Shown: positions 1-11,232, counted from the first letter of the stretch. The stretch: 64,000 nt of DNA from Chlorops oryzae (GCA_020466095.1 CM035809.1:20342869-20406868), one strand, 5' to 3'. Translations and numbers: made by a program. The notes: generated from the letters alone by a model not told the origin.

Positions 1-68
1 CTAATGTAACGAATTTTTTTCTCCGGTCCCTTGGAATTCGCTATAAAAAGTTTCGGATGTATCCGAAC

Positions 69-330
69 CAGGGACTTGAACCGGGTAAAAAATTAGCCCG
101 TTTCGGCTTGGTTTGTCAAACCGGTTTTTCGACTTCTTTGAACCTGGGTTTCGGGTGGGTTCAACGGTTCGGTTCCTCAGTTCGGGAATTTCTCAAACTG
201 AACAAATTTGTTTAACATGTGTTCTTACTTCTAACGTAATTTTTTACCATTTAGGGTTAAAATTTGCACAATACCAAGTTAGTGGTGGTTAAGTTACTCA
301 TATTTGAGATAGACTATTTTGTGATATAGA
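69..330 (-). mobile_element. Partial copy of a GAACCG-rich hAT-like MITE
   Basis: One end begins with CAGGGACTTGAACCGG at 69. The following roughly 260 bases match, in inverted orientation, the complete element at 44522-44994: both share the Phe-anticodon-like block TCAAACCGG, a stretch reading TTTCTCAAACT, and TTAGTGGTGGTTA/CTA. The far end is not recognisable, and the 8 bases left of the terminus (61-68) have no clear partner, so this copy is truncated or decayed. The family assignment comes from the intact copy, which has an exact 8-bp target duplication. Confidence 0.65.
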
Positions 331-1995
331 ATGGCATACGGGAAAGAAAGAGATGGTTGTTCGGTGCCTCAGTCGCATCGTTTTTAATCTAAACGCAGAT
401 TTGTAAGAAGCATATTTAATCATTTGTTTAATAAATAAATATTCAAAGAAAAAAAAAACATCAAAATATACTACATATGATCTTTTTAGAACAATAACAC
501 GTTCCCTTTATTGGTTGTCGTTAAGCGCCAACACTGGCACTTCTTGACAATAGGAAGCTGCCAACATATTTGTCAATAACACATAACATTGAAGCATATT
601 TTTTATGCTCTCAATTATTCTAAATGATCATAAAATAAATAAAACAAAGGCATAAATTAGTAAAAAAAAAAAAGAATTAAATTTGGACCTAGCGTGGAAG
701 AAGTGGAAGATGATTCCATTAGATCACATATTACTATATTTATTACTTTTATTACTTTTATTATATTTATTACTATTATTTTTGTTTTGGAACTTTTTTT
801 TAAGCGATAAAACTCGGGAAATGTGCGTTTCGAATTTCTTCCCATGACACAGTGGGATCGCATAATACATTTGAGTGTAAAAACTATACGGAGTGTTCGC
901 AGAGTGATGAATAGGGCTCGGATTTTGTTGAATTTTATAAGTTTTAAGCATACTTTATGGGGCAAACATTTTTCGTACCAACATTTAGCGAATAGGTTTA
1001 ACGAAGTTGAACTTCAAACCGCTTTTCTAACTTCCAAAAAATTCATATTGAAGTTCAAAATTGATCTGAATCTTAACTGAATGTCAGTTAAAGAAAATTT
1101 TTACTCCATAAAGTATGCATTCAATTTATAAAATTCAACAAACTCCGAGCCCTGGTGATGAAACTTGGCACATTCTGAAGTTTACATAAAAATTTGATTT
1201 CGTTAGAGCACACATTTTGTATAAACTTTTTGTTCTGAAATGAAATTTTCATATGAAAAATTTTTACCCTAAAAGTATACTCTAAATTTCTTTCTTATTA
1301 CATTGCAAGATTGTATGAACTTCATTGAAAAATGTTGCAACATAAGTATTTTACTTCAGTACAGGCAAATTTGCTTCGCAAGTTTTGTGGGCCAAGTGGT
1401 TTTTAAAAGTTTAAATTATGACAAAATTAACAGTATAAACGATTTTCTAAACAAAGTGTTTTTAAGGGGTGGCATCGTGCCCTGAAAATATTGATATACA
1501 TTTTTCTAGAGTTTTATCAATCACATGGAAAAACATCAACATAACATAACAACAAACATAACCCCCTTTAATTAATTACTTTGTATGAAAACGAAACATA
1601 AATAAAATAATTTTTCCTGAAAAAGCTCCATATTTTCTTATACATATGGGAATAAATTTTTTCTTTTTTTCAACTGGAAGATTGGAGATTTTTCTTTAAA
1701 AAAAAATGTGATTTTAGATTTGTCCGAAGATTTTGAAAAAATAGAAAAAATAGCACCTTGCTATTTATACTTATATTAAAAATTGCAAAAAAAAAATTAC
1801 AAAATGAGACGTATTTTCTAACTTTTAAATTAATACGTCTAAGGGGAGGGAGTTTCGAAAATCGCCAAAAATAGCTACGCGATACTTGAATACACCCTTT
1901 TATATACATAATGAGTGTTTTCTTATGACGTTATCACGTAAAACTATCGTCCGTAAATTGACTTTACAGACACCAAATATTTTTTTCTTTTCTTT

Positions 1996-2127
1996 AGGAG
2001 TACCGTATCCTTAAAAGAAATAATAAGCAAACCTCCGGCAGCATACAACAAGCACGAAATAGATGGCATCACTCCATTCACATTGTTCATCTCGATCAAG
2101 GCCATAATTAACCAGATGTGGAATACT
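1996..2127 (-). pseudogene. Possible orphan exon of a membrane protein
   Basis: On the minus strand a short open stretch reads like real protein rather than AT-rich noise. It has two hydrophobic segments, one around VFHIWLIMALIEM and one around SCLLYAAGGLLIISF, joined by NNVNGVMPSI. Third-base use here is more balanced than in the flanks. The reading continues on both sides into low-complexity sequence, and no convincing splice acceptor is seen. I do not recognise the family. It could be a relic of a four-pass membrane protein, an isolated exon of a gene outside the window, or chance. It lies just beyond the stop codon of the defensin-like gene on the same strand. Confidence 0.25.
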
Positions 2128-2258
2128 ATAATGCAACAGCACTCTTTATTGAAAATTAGAGTACAATATTGAAAATTTAAATTGATTTTTTTGTCATTAA
2201 ATTTCAATCAATTCCAATAAATTTTGTATTTATTATTTATTTTTAACCACAAATAATT

Positions 2259-2453
2259 TTATGTGTCACATTTGCATCGTCCTGTGCTGCAACTGCCAGG
2301 GACTTTAATAAACGAGAATAAATTTCTGCACCAAGCATCACAGCCATTGTCTCTAGTTCCTCTGCATAGATTTGCGCTCTGAGCTACAGCTGGGCTCGTG
2401 TAGACACATAACATAGCCAGGATAACGACCGCAAAGATAGCAACGAATCTCAT
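2259..2453 (-). CDS. Small secreted six-cysteine defensin-like peptide
   Basis: A single-exon gene of 64 residues. Residues 1-24 form a signal peptide with hydrophobic core VAIFAVVILAML and a likely cut after AVA. The mature peptide of about 40 residues has cysteines at 30, 38, 42, 55, 60 and 62. The spacing C-x7-C-x3-C-x12-C-x4-C-x-C fits the cysteine-stabilised alpha-beta fold of insect defensins, but the loop lengths and sequence differ from the classic fly defensin and drosomycin, so no name is given. The in-frame upstream ATG at 2531 was rejected because it overlaps the TATA box and start region, while the ATG at 2453 directly precedes a proper signal sequence. The likely role is an immune effector secreted into haemolymph; a toxin-like or other cysteine-rich secreted peptide is the alternative. 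Confidence 0.75.
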   Translation of the reverse strand: MRFVAIFAVVILAMLCVYTSPAVAQSANLCRGTRDNGCDAWCRNLFSFIKVPGSCSTGRCKCDT

Positions 2454-2490
2454 TTTAAATGTTATTACTTCAAACTTCAAAATCGCTTTA

Positions 2491-2526
2491 AGCTGTGAGT
2501 GCCAATGGAACTGGCTCCAATTTATA
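2491..2526 (-). promoter_or_regulatory. TATA box and start region of the defensin-like gene
   Basis: On the minus strand TATAAA lies at 2526-2521, 68 bases before the ATG. About 29 bases downstream is ACTCACAG, a plausible initiator near 2497. The block CCATTGG-CA-CTCACAGCT around it is repeated with the same spacing to TATA and ATG at 7277-7350, which supports it as functional or ancestrally functional. No convincing NF-kB site was seen by eye in the next 250 bases. Confidence 0.6.
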
Positions 2527-3469
2527 TTCATTTAATATTATTATCTCCACACGAAAAGAAAATTTCATAATAGTTCAGATGTTCTAACAATCAAATAGTT
2601 TTTTTAATTTAAAAAAATAAGATATACCTATTTACCTATAAATAAAAGTTGTTTATGATATGAAACAATACATGACAAGTGTTAAATAAAATAAATCTAT
2701 CAAAAATTTCTTTTCTTTTAGCACACGCGTGTTGAGTTTTTTTGAAAGCGGGGAAGAGAGTTGAGCGGCTTAGGCAAACACACTCGGTAAGCGACTTTTA
2801 TTGTCTAATTCTTTTCTGTTTTTTTGACGTGGTTGAACTTTTGTGTAGATTCTCTTAAAGCTGGGCCTGAACACAAGTGCTCTGAACCACGGCATTCGTA
2901 CGAAGAAACACTCAAGAACCCAAACAACTTCTCACTTCAAATGGAAAAACTTGGATTTAACTTGGTAACTTAAGAAATTTCGCAAGGAAAACAATTTCAT
3001 TATACATATACCTACAAACATGCCCCACCATGTGCACCTAGGGCGTTTCAGACGTGAAAAAGAGGGTTGCATTTCGAAGACTGTGGGGTCTCAAACGAAA
3101 GATCATGTAAATCGAAAAATTTGGGCATCATTTAAAATTGCCATTGAAGAGATTCAAGCAATGAAAAATATATTCAAAAATTGGGTGGACCAGATGAGGT
3201 ACTACCGAGCCAGCCCTGGAAATCATAAGACTGATATTCTTGTTTTTTTTTATCTATTCTTCTTCTTAACAGTTGGCGGATCCGCTGATGGTAGGGATGG
3301 ATATCGGACATTATAATATCGATATTCCATATCGACATATTCAAGATGCAGCCGATACGATATATCGAATTTTGAGGTTAAAAATTATCGATATATCGAT
3401 ATATCGTCCAATGTATGATGTCACACTTTTTACTGTTTGCGTCTTAATTCTTTGCATTGCTTATAAAAG

Positions 3470-3911
3470 CTAGTACACAAAGGCAGCGGAATTTGACATT
3501 CCATATAAAAATGTATGGGACAATTCCGTCGCGGAATGCAAAGAAATTGAAACTCCAATTAATTCCTTCGGCTAGTACACAAGAGTGAAAAAAGAGCGGA
3601 GGAATTTGACAGCGTTTTTTTTTGTTTTAATTGTCGACAGATGGCGCTGAAGCGAATTTCTTCGCCATTTATTGGCCGAGTTGAATTAATTGCGAAGGAA
3701 TTTTGACATTAGCAGCTGAATCCATCGGAAAATTATGGTGAACGGTTATACTGAGTTCGAATAGTAAAATTATTACGCTCCAAACAGCTCATGTATTTGT
3801 ATTCAAATTTACCGCCCTATGGTATCTGTCAATCTGACATTCCTTCGCGGAAATAAAATTTATTCAGCCTCAATTCCGCCAACGAATTCCGCTGCCTTTG
3901 TGTACCAGCTT
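3470..3911. mobile_element. Inverted-repeat MITE nested in the hAT element
   Basis: The left end GCTAGTACACAAAGGCAGCG and the inverted right end GCTGGTACACAAAGGCAGCG are almost identical over about 25 bases. A further partial copy of the same end lies internally at 3572. TTATAA is present just outside both ends, but the exact duplication boundary is ambiguous. It encodes nothing. Because it sits within the 8-bp-flanked hAT, it inserted later than that element or came along as its cargo. Confidence 0.7.
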
Positions 3912-4098
3912 TAAGTTATAACAAAACTGTTTGAGCAAAGAATTAAGCATTAGATTTTTTGCTGAATATCTTGAAATCATCGAGTTCCAGTTTTAACTTA
4001 AAACACAGATAATACAATCTATTATCAGGTCGACGAACTTAATTTTTCTATTTTTAATTTATGATTCACTTTGATACAAGAAAGTTAATTGAAATTAC

Positions 4099-4357
4099 CT
4101 TTGAAGGCCTCCTTTCGAGCTTGAAATTCTGAAAGAGTCGGTTGTACTTGTAAATCGATTCCTCTTCCCAAGGCCAAGCAGTCGCTGCTTTTTGTGTGAG
4201 AAGTCTCTTTGATTGGACATATTTTACATTTTTTTAAATGTATCCATAGGTTAGAGGTGTTGCCTGATGTGGCGCACACTCCTCCGCAATGTTTGCACTC
4301 CGCCGAGTTTTTTGAGTTTTTATTGAAGTGTTTCCACACTGTACTTTTAGGAGCCAT
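4099..4357 (-). pseudogene. BED zinc-finger exon of a hAT transposase
   Basis: Starting at the ATG at 4357 the protein begins MAPKSTVWKHF and continues with CKHC at the first zinc pair and HLKKC at the second. This order (aromatic W and F, then CxxC, then H-x3-C) is the BED finger at the N terminus of hAT transposases, where it binds the element ends. The open frame runs on to 4085, but CAAAG-GTAATT at 4099/4098 looks like a splice donor, as expected for a first exon. An in-frame upstream start at 4423 exists and is less likely. The catalytic RNase-H-like domain and dimerisation domain are absent from the element. Confidence 0.7.
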
Positions 4358-4689
4358 AACATATCTGTTTAAACAACTTCCAAAAAGGAGGGAATTTGAT
4401 TTATGCACTAGTGCTGTAGACAAATTTAAGTACTCGATAATATCGGAGAAAAATTACGATATTGATAATATCGTCCCATATACATATCGAATAAATAATA
4501 TCGAAGTCTACACAAATAATATCGATATATCGATGTATCGATACAATATCGAGCATCCCTAGCTGATGGTCCGCCTGATGTGTGGCCTCTATTTAAGCGG
4601 AAAAATACGAATAAATGCCTATGAAAAATATTCTATTTAATATTGAGATTGGGTATCATCTTAGCACTGAAAACTAAAAATAAAAGCCT

Positions 4690-5172
4690 GGAAGTATGCA
4701 ACGTTTTTTTTTTTTTTTTTTGGTAATAATCGGACATTCCAAAGTCCAACAGCAAAGTTTGTAATTTTTTTTTTTCAAAATACAAACGATTTTGTGTTCT
4801 TTAAAGCTGCATCATTACTTTTGAACATTTTCATATATAATTTGGAAATTATGGAGCATTATTGTTTTCTGACGCCCAGTTTTATTGGAAAAAGTGCAAT
4901 TGATGACACTTAATGGCCTAAAATAATTGTATATATTGTAGTTTATGAATATTTAAATAAAGTTTGAATGCTTTTCAACCGATAAGTGCCTAAAAATGTT
5001 GAAAGACATTGCATATAAAAAAAGTTATTACCAAAAACTGAGGAGAAAAGGGCCGGTTGAGCGACCTCTAAACCTTTTACAGAAAATCTGAAAAAATTCT
5101 CAAAAATATTTTAACCTATAGGCTTTCAGAAAACTCAAGTTCCAAAAAAAAATTTTTTTATGGGACACCCTA
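4690..5172. repeat. Diverged copy of the fold-back repeat family
   Basis: The right part (about 5040-5172) matches one arm of the fold-back element at 19636-20420: CCTCTAAAC, then AAAATCTGAAAAAATTCT, then an A-run/T-run junction and GGGACACCCTAATGT. The left part begins with AAGTATGCAACG followed by a T-run, which recurs at 7780. Boundaries are approximate, and no target duplication was found. Confidence 0.45.
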
Positions 5173-5202
5173 ATGTAGATATCTGTATTTGGTCTTTCTA
5201 GG

Positions 5203-6880
5203 TGAGAAATTTAACAAGGAAGAAAATCTATATTTTTTTACGCTTATTTTCAGTCCATGATTCCAATTGGATCAAGCATTTTGGAAGGCAACAATATCGG
5301 TACTACCAGGAACCAAAGATGTGCCAAATGTCGATATGTGCAATCGATTTTCTGTTTATGTACAACGATGAGCTTGAAAAAAAAAGAACAGAGCACAACA
5401 AAGCCGTGACAATTTGTTGGCTGAGCGACAAAAAGCCAAGGAAAGAAAAAATCGGTTTAATGGCGTGATAAAACAGAAACATGCTTGTGTCTCGTCCTTT
5501 CGCTCTTAATGCGGCTGTTTTACTTTTCCGCCATTTCACAGCATCCCAACTGCTGTCACTGATAGTTCGTCGCTGTTTAATGCTTGTGATTCTTGTTGAT
5601 GGCGTTGTTGAGCTCACTGTGTGCCCACGATGACAGCAAAGTCGTTAGTATGATCTTATTGGATTTACAAAGAAAACGACTTGTGATTTTTATGGCTCAA
5701 AGAATTGGGGGAAGACTTGCCAAAAATAAAGGGAGAAGATATGCATTTTTGAATATTAAAAATATAAAAGTATAAATATATGTATATATGGGTTAAATTT
5801 TTTCAACTTTCTATCACAAGCCCTAACCTTCATTTTTTGTTCAGAAGCAGAGAAAAAAATCGATCTTCCTTAACCATAATTTGCAGAAAAGGACAAGGAG
5901 AGAATTCAATTCCATGTTGCTTAAACTTTTTATTTCCCTTTGTCTCCTTAGATTTTTCGGACCCTTTCACAAGTGTCCATTAGAGCTTTTGAATGCCTCT
6001 GTTGAATTAAGTCATATCTACACCCCATATCCATACATTATGGAATAAAAAGGATTGCTCCTGTTTGAAATTAACTTAAAACCATAAAGGAAAACCGCAA
6101 AACCATAAACTATGGCACTCCAAAAAGCTCTCCAAAAAGCAACAAAACCGATCCTTACGAATCGTCCAAGTGGAATAAATTAACGCCACATACCTGAAAC
6201 CAATGAAAGCTGATATTTTGAGCCCTTTCTCATGAACGCAACAACAGGACTCTGTTGCATGAAATATCGCAATGAAATTGAAGATTTCCCTTGAATCGGA
6301 TGGAAATTTTGGTTTTTGCTCTTTGTCGGAAATGCAGAGAAATATTTTTGGTATTTTGATTTGTGGGCGTGCTTTAGGTAAACGCAACAAATAGTGCCAA
6401 TCTGCTGTGCAGGATAAGCCCGATTGCCTGTATTCACTTGAACAAACAATGCGATTGTTGTGCAATAATTCGCGGCACTGCGGAATTTCATGTATTTCAT
6501 TTGTGCCGGGAAAATGAAAATCTCCTTTCAAAGGAATTTAAGGCGAATTGAATTGAAAATGGAATACATTTGTATGGAAAACTCTTCTTTGAATTTGTGA
6601 TTTTTTTGTAGCATGCGATATTTTTTTTTACAACTTTTGTCTAAGAGCTATGAGCATTAAGGGGGTTGTCTCATTGGCCAACATTTTTTTTTGCCATTTT
6701 TTTTTCTTCATTTTTTTATAGCTTAGATATTTGATAGTATCATGGTAAAAGGATTTTTTGAAATTCAAAATAGTTAAGAAGATATAGCCTTCTTTGTCGA
6801 GCAACGTCTGCGCTAAAATCGGTAATTTTTCGGTTGCTTCCAACTTTGAACGCACTTATCTCGAAACCACTTTTTTGAAC
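5203..6880. other. No gene recognised
   Basis: There are short open frames on both strands (for example about 450 bases on the minus strand ending at 6076), but none has a recognisable domain, start context or splice signals. Poly-T tracts are frequent between 6600 and 6720. Confidence 0.5.
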
Positions 6881-6881
6881 T

Positions 6882-7200
6882 GGCTGCCACGATTTCTCCA
6901 GTTCAACTGAACCGATTTTAATGAAACAAAGTGGAATCGGAGCAGAATTGTCACCATTATGGCGTTAACCTCAATCATAATTTTACCAAATTTTTTTATT
7001 TTTTTTTTTTTTACACTGAACTACAAAAAAATATACCCGAAATCGATGGGTCATTTTAAATGGCCGCCATTTTGTCAAAAAAAAATCCCAAAATTATTTT
7101 TGAGGTTCACGCCATAATGACATCTATACTGATTATAGACCTGTTTTTCTTTTCCATTTGAGACAGCTTGGAGACCTGGAATCGTGGCAGCCAGGACTAC
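6882..7200. repeat. Imperfect inverted repeat, arms about 120 bases
   Basis: The left arm from GGCTGCCACGATTTCTCC (6882) through CATTATGGCGTTAACCTC pairs with the right arm, which inverted reads GGCTGCCACGATTCCAGG and CATTATGGCGTGAACCTC. The centre is A/T-rich. It is likely a palindromic MITE. It ends about where the truncated peptide-gene copy begins. Confidence 0.6.
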
Positions 7201-7352
7201 ACCTTTTTTTTTAGCATCCACTTTGACGGCCGATAACTTTTTGAACTACAGTCAGACACAAAAACAATGAGTTTCATTTTAAATGTTACAGCCTCAGACT
7301 TCAGATTTGATTTGAGCTGTGATTACCAATGGAGCAGCCTCTGATTTATAGA
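7197..7352 (-). pseudogene. Beheaded duplicate of the defensin-like gene: promoter and ATG kept, body lost
   Basis: Minus-strand sequence from the TATAAA at 7350-7345 to the ATG at 7277 aligns with the promoter, leader and start of the gene at 2259-2453. The TATA-to-ATG distance is 68 bases in both copies, and the initiator block CCATTGG-TA-ATCACAGCT is conserved. After the ATG the frame begins MKLIVFVSDC and ends after 26 codons at TAG (7199-7197), with no signal peptide and no cysteine array. The body was replaced or deleted where the neighbouring inverted repeat and T-rich tract begin. It could still be transcribed. Confidence 0.65.
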
Positions 7353-7421
7353 TATATAATAAGACTGTATTTGTTTTAGGTTTATACATGAATACACCCG
7401 ATGATGACCATACGGAATAAT

Positions 7422-7735
7422 AATATTTTTTTTTATCGCGGCGAGGAGGTCAAAAATCCTTTCGGACTGCCAGCATCCGTCCATACTGGGTGTGTGGTGA
7501 TTCCACTAAAAAACGTCCCCCTCTTTTCTCAACGGGAGTCCTACCCTGGAAATGCTTGGGGGAGTACTTCGGGGTAGTTCAAAAATGTCGCTTCCCTCAT
7601 TAACCCGCGGGTCTCGCTTTCATGCATTTATTCGTCAGTCTGTATGATTAGACTGAGGCAGTCGGCTAGCACCGCGACTCGGGAAAGGCGGGGCCGTCAA
7701 GCCCGTGACCCGTGCAATGGGGTCTCCCTGCCTTC
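7422..7735 (-). mobile_element. 5'-truncated LINE 3' end or SINE, minus strand
   Basis: A 314-base GC-richer insert is flanked by the exact 11-bp duplication TACGGAATAAT (7411-7421 and 7736-7746). Read on the minus strand it begins GAAGGCAGGGAGACCCC and ends in an A-rich tail next to the duplication. This is the signature of target-primed reverse transcription. The body contains the stretch CGGGCTTGACGGCCCCGCC. No reading frame could be assigned, so a LINE 3' untranslated end and a SINE cannot be told apart. Confidence 0.75.
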
Positions 7736-7775
7736 TACGGAATAATCATATTGATCCATATTAACCACAAGTACA

Positions 7776-8220
7776 GCCAAGAAGTATGCAACGTTTTTTT
7801 TTATTTTGTGATTTTCAAGGATGTTGCACTTTGCTCAGCTTAATGAATCTCAAAATATTTAATCTTTACGTAAAATTCGTTTTTCCTTTGTTTTGCGTAA
7901 GATAATTTCACTTGTAGACCATAAAAAAAGTTTCCTTCCACGGGAGCATTTATTGGTTAGGCCAAAATCGCTTCAAAAGTAGTTTAATGAATTTTTTTAA
8001 AAGTTTTTTTAAAGCTAAGAAGCTATGAAGCATTGAAGATGGGATATTTTTCTTCCCACAGCAAACTCAAACACTTGAAAATTATTTTTTTCGGTCCATT
8101 CTTAACTAAAAAGGCAAAATATCTTAGGAAAGTTGGATTTTTCCGCAAACACCGCTTTGCGAAACTCGTAAGCTATTTCTTAAAAAATCTGAAAAAATTC
8201 TCAGAAATGCTTAGTGATTA
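7776..8220. repeat. Second diverged copy of the 4690-5172 repeat
   Basis: It starts with the same AAGTATGCAACG plus T-run and ends with AAAAATCTGAAAAAATTCTC, in the same order as the copy at 4690-5172. The middle is diverged. No target duplication was identified. Confidence 0.4.
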
Positions 8221-8353
8221 GAATAATTTTTTATACCCAATCCTCCCTACACCAAAGAGAATTTGAGTATAATTTTCATACTAATAAAATTATTTATTAT
8301 TTATATTATTTCTTAAATTTCTTAGCATGCTCATATGTAGTCCTTTTACCACT

Positions 8354-9044
8354 CCAGCAAACAATCTGAGTTTTAAAAGACTCATATGTGAATCCTTATA
8401 GGAGTCGGAGCCAGCCCTCATAATGAACTCTTTTAAGAGTCTCAAAGAGCGTGATTCCCTTCCTTGCGAAGGTCGTCTTATATGAGTCCGAAGTCATATA
8501 AAGAAGGGAAACATTTTGGAGTCATATATGACTATTTCTGCTCTCATATCTGACGCTTATTTCCATCTTAATATGAGCCATATATGACTCTTATCACACA
8601 CATATTTGACTCCTTTTTCCGCTCAAACAAGAGCCATATATGACTCTTTCCGCACTCATATTTGATTCTTCTTTCCGATCATATAAGAAACATATCGCAC
8701 TCTTGCTAATAAATCGGCACAATTCAAAATTTTTTTTATCAATTTTTTTATGTTCGATTGCATTTTTCTGAAAGAAACCGAACACCTACAAAATTAACGC
8801 TTGTATTGACTGATGCAGCATTCGATTGAGAGTAATATAAATTTAGAAAAAATATTAATCCTCCTTAGTTTCAAGAGAGATTGAATGATTTTCGAGAAAT
8901 GCGAAATTTTGAATTGTGCCGATTTAGTAGCAAGGGTGCGATATATGAATTCTATCGCACTCATATTTATGAGCCTTTTATTTTACATATATTTCAGACT
9001 CATTTCGGCCTCATATTTCGGTGCACTCAGAAAATGTTTGCTGG
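8354..9044. mobile_element. Palindromic element rich in TCATATATGACTC motifs
   Basis: The termini are CCAGCAAACA (8354) and its inverse (ending 9044). Inside, GCACTCTTGCTAATAAATCG (8697) is matched in inverted form by CGATTTAGTAGCAAGGGTGC (about 8923). Multiple near-palindromic TCATATATGA-type motifs fill the left half (8400-8700). It has no coding capacity. A long-inverted-repeat MITE is the simplest reading; the target duplication is not clear. Confidence 0.5.
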
Positions 9045-9049
9045 CACAC

Positions 9050-10940
9050 TATACAACTCCAATTAGTATGTATTTGTGTGCAAAGGACTATCACTTTCAT
9101 TCCGGCTTCAATGGAAAATATTGTTCGATAAAGCCTCATTGAATGCTTTTAAATAGTCCTGACAAGCTGCAAGCAGTTCTTAATTTCCTGAATTTGAAAA
9201 TAATTCATTAAATTCGAATAACCAAAATTCAATTTTCTTAATCAATTCGATGATGGAATCCTTAAACTCTGCATCTATTATTTTTTCAATACTAACACTT
9301 CAACAATATTATTTGAACATTCTTCACTCCTTCCTCGGGTTTTTCGAGCAAACGAACTTATTGGCAACAAATTCAGAAAACGTGATGAGGACACGACAAA
9401 ATTTTATGCAAATAAATTTTCTGCATGCAAATATTTTTCAATTTTAAGCTCTGCCCCGGCAAATCCGACACGTATCGAAACGTGCTTTGCAAGTAGAAAC
9501 TATGAAGCTAGAAAATCATGAACTATAAAATAATCAAAATGAAGAAATAACATTTAATATATCTACAAGGATCAAAGATTTCGGATGCAAAGTATGATGG
9601 ACTCCTCAGATGGGATGCTCTAAAACAAAAAATTGAAAAACAACTGAGAATAAATATCGCATGCTAGAAAAAAAGCTAAAATTTCAACAAGCAAAAATAG
9701 AAAATAATTTCCACTCGTTTTTTACAGTTTCCTTGGCAACTGGTTGTTTTCTTTTCTATTTTTGTGATTTTCTTCAACTTCAACCTTGACAGAAGACCAC
9801 CAGCAGCAAGAACGCTTCTTTAGGTGCTCATTTCGTAAACATGAGCCTGAGCATTACAGCAGGCAATCCATCATCCATAATCCTTCATTTAATATTTATA
9901 ACATTCAAGAGAGATACAAAACTGAGAGCATAATGCCCCAGTGCTTTGGCTTAATGTTACGACAAGGAAACAAACTTTAAGAGGAAACAAAGAATTTAGG
10001 TCAAATTAAATACAAAAACTTTTAAATGCTCTTCGTTTATTCGATGTTTTATTACAAACAACAGGACTAATTTCCTGCATTCTGAATAATTTCAAATGCT
10101 TTCGACATTGTAATTATCCTTGGATTACTTTTTGTGCTGAATATATATACGCACATAACTTATATTTTCAGCAGCAGGTATTATATCCGCTTTGTTAAAT
10201 TTCCCAAGGACAAAATTAATTGAGCAATCGGAGGACTTCCCTGCTAAGCAAAAAGGTCACGAAATTTCAGGGCTCATAAATTTAGATGACACTGGCAGCA
10301 AAAAAAAAAAAAAAAAATCAAACAAAATAAACAAAATAAAACATAAATCGTGTAAAGCCTTCAAAAATTGAAATGCCCGTTGATCCTGTTTAGACACTTC
10401 CGAAAAATTTATACGAATATCTGTTCTTAACTGGACTTTCGTCCACATTCCCCTTTTTATTTTTTGTTGGCATTTTTTTCTTTTCCAGAGAAAAGAGACG
10501 GTCATATTTTTCTACGCCAATGTAAGCTCTATTGACGGCACGTTTAACCCATTTCATTTCATATGCCCACACTTTACTTATTTTTCCTGTTTTCTTGTTT
10601 TCCTTTTTGTTTGCTGTTTTCCATGGCAATCAAAAAAACGCTCAAAGCTACCCACATAAAACGTTCGAGAACTGCCATAAAACGAAGAAAAACCCAAACA
10701 AAATCTTTATTGAAATCCGACGAAAACTTGCCAGGCTACACGTTTTTTCGTAGGATTTTGTTTTTTATGGGATCCACATGCGGTATGGCAATTTATTGAG
10801 CGGGAAGCAATTTAGGTATCGATTGAAGGGGATAAAAAAAAAGAGAAACAAATGAAGATTGGTAGACAATTTCTTAGAGGAATGTTGAAGTGTTCTTCAA
10901 GAGTTTTTTGAGGGCACTTGCTTGCGCTTTTTGAGGTATT
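9050..10940. other. No gene recognised
   Basis: AT-rich sequence with an 18-base A-run near 10300. Short open frames around 10257-10800 overlap each other on both strands and lack domains. Confidence 0.5.
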
Positions 10941-11107
10941 TAAATCATATTTTAATCCTTTCACACCTAAAGGATTCTCTTTTGTTGAGAATAAATGCCT
11001 TTAAAACAGCCTGGTGTCACAAATTGTCAAATAGATAGTAGAAACAGAAATACAATTGGAATTTAAATTCATAGGATGTGTTTTTAGGTAATTCTTTCAT
11101 ATTTTAA

Positions 11108-11232
11108 CCCATTCACACCCAAAGGATTCAGTATAGACACCCTTTTATTAAGCCAAGCTGCCTTCGAAGTGGCATAGTGCTGTGTATTTAGAAGTAATAT
11201 ACAAAAAAATATCATAATAAGTAGTTAAAGGG
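11108..11232. mobile_element. piggyBac-like MITE with intact TTAA on both sides
   Basis: TTAA at 11104-11107 is followed by CCCATTCACACCC, and the right end GTTAAAGGG is followed by TTAA at 11233-11236. The element is 125 bases. The same terminal logic (TTAA, then CCCTTT-type end) is seen in two 129-base elements at 36005 and 38357. TTAA duplication with CCC termini is characteristic of piggyBac. It encodes nothing. A further left end (TTAATCCTTTCACACC) lies near 10954. Confidence 0.65.

Larger units (their letters stand above)
3292..4561. mobile_element. hAT-family DNA transposon, internally deleted
   Basis: The ends read TAGGGATG inward from 3292 and, inverted, TAGGGATG from 4561. They are flanked by the exact 8-bp duplication GCTGATGG at 3284-3291 and 4562-4569. 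An 8-bp target duplication with such termini is the hAT hallmark. Both subterminal regions carry many ATATCG repeats, the usual arrangement of transposase-binding sites. Inside are a BED zinc-finger exon (4099-4357, minus) and a nested inverted-repeat element (3470-3911). The rest of the transposase is missing, so this copy is non-autonomous. Confidence 0.85.

Noticed and set aside
6076..6531. A 151-codon minus-strand frame
   Set aside because: A second long frame overlaps it on the same strand, the composition is irregular, and no domain or splice signal is recognised.
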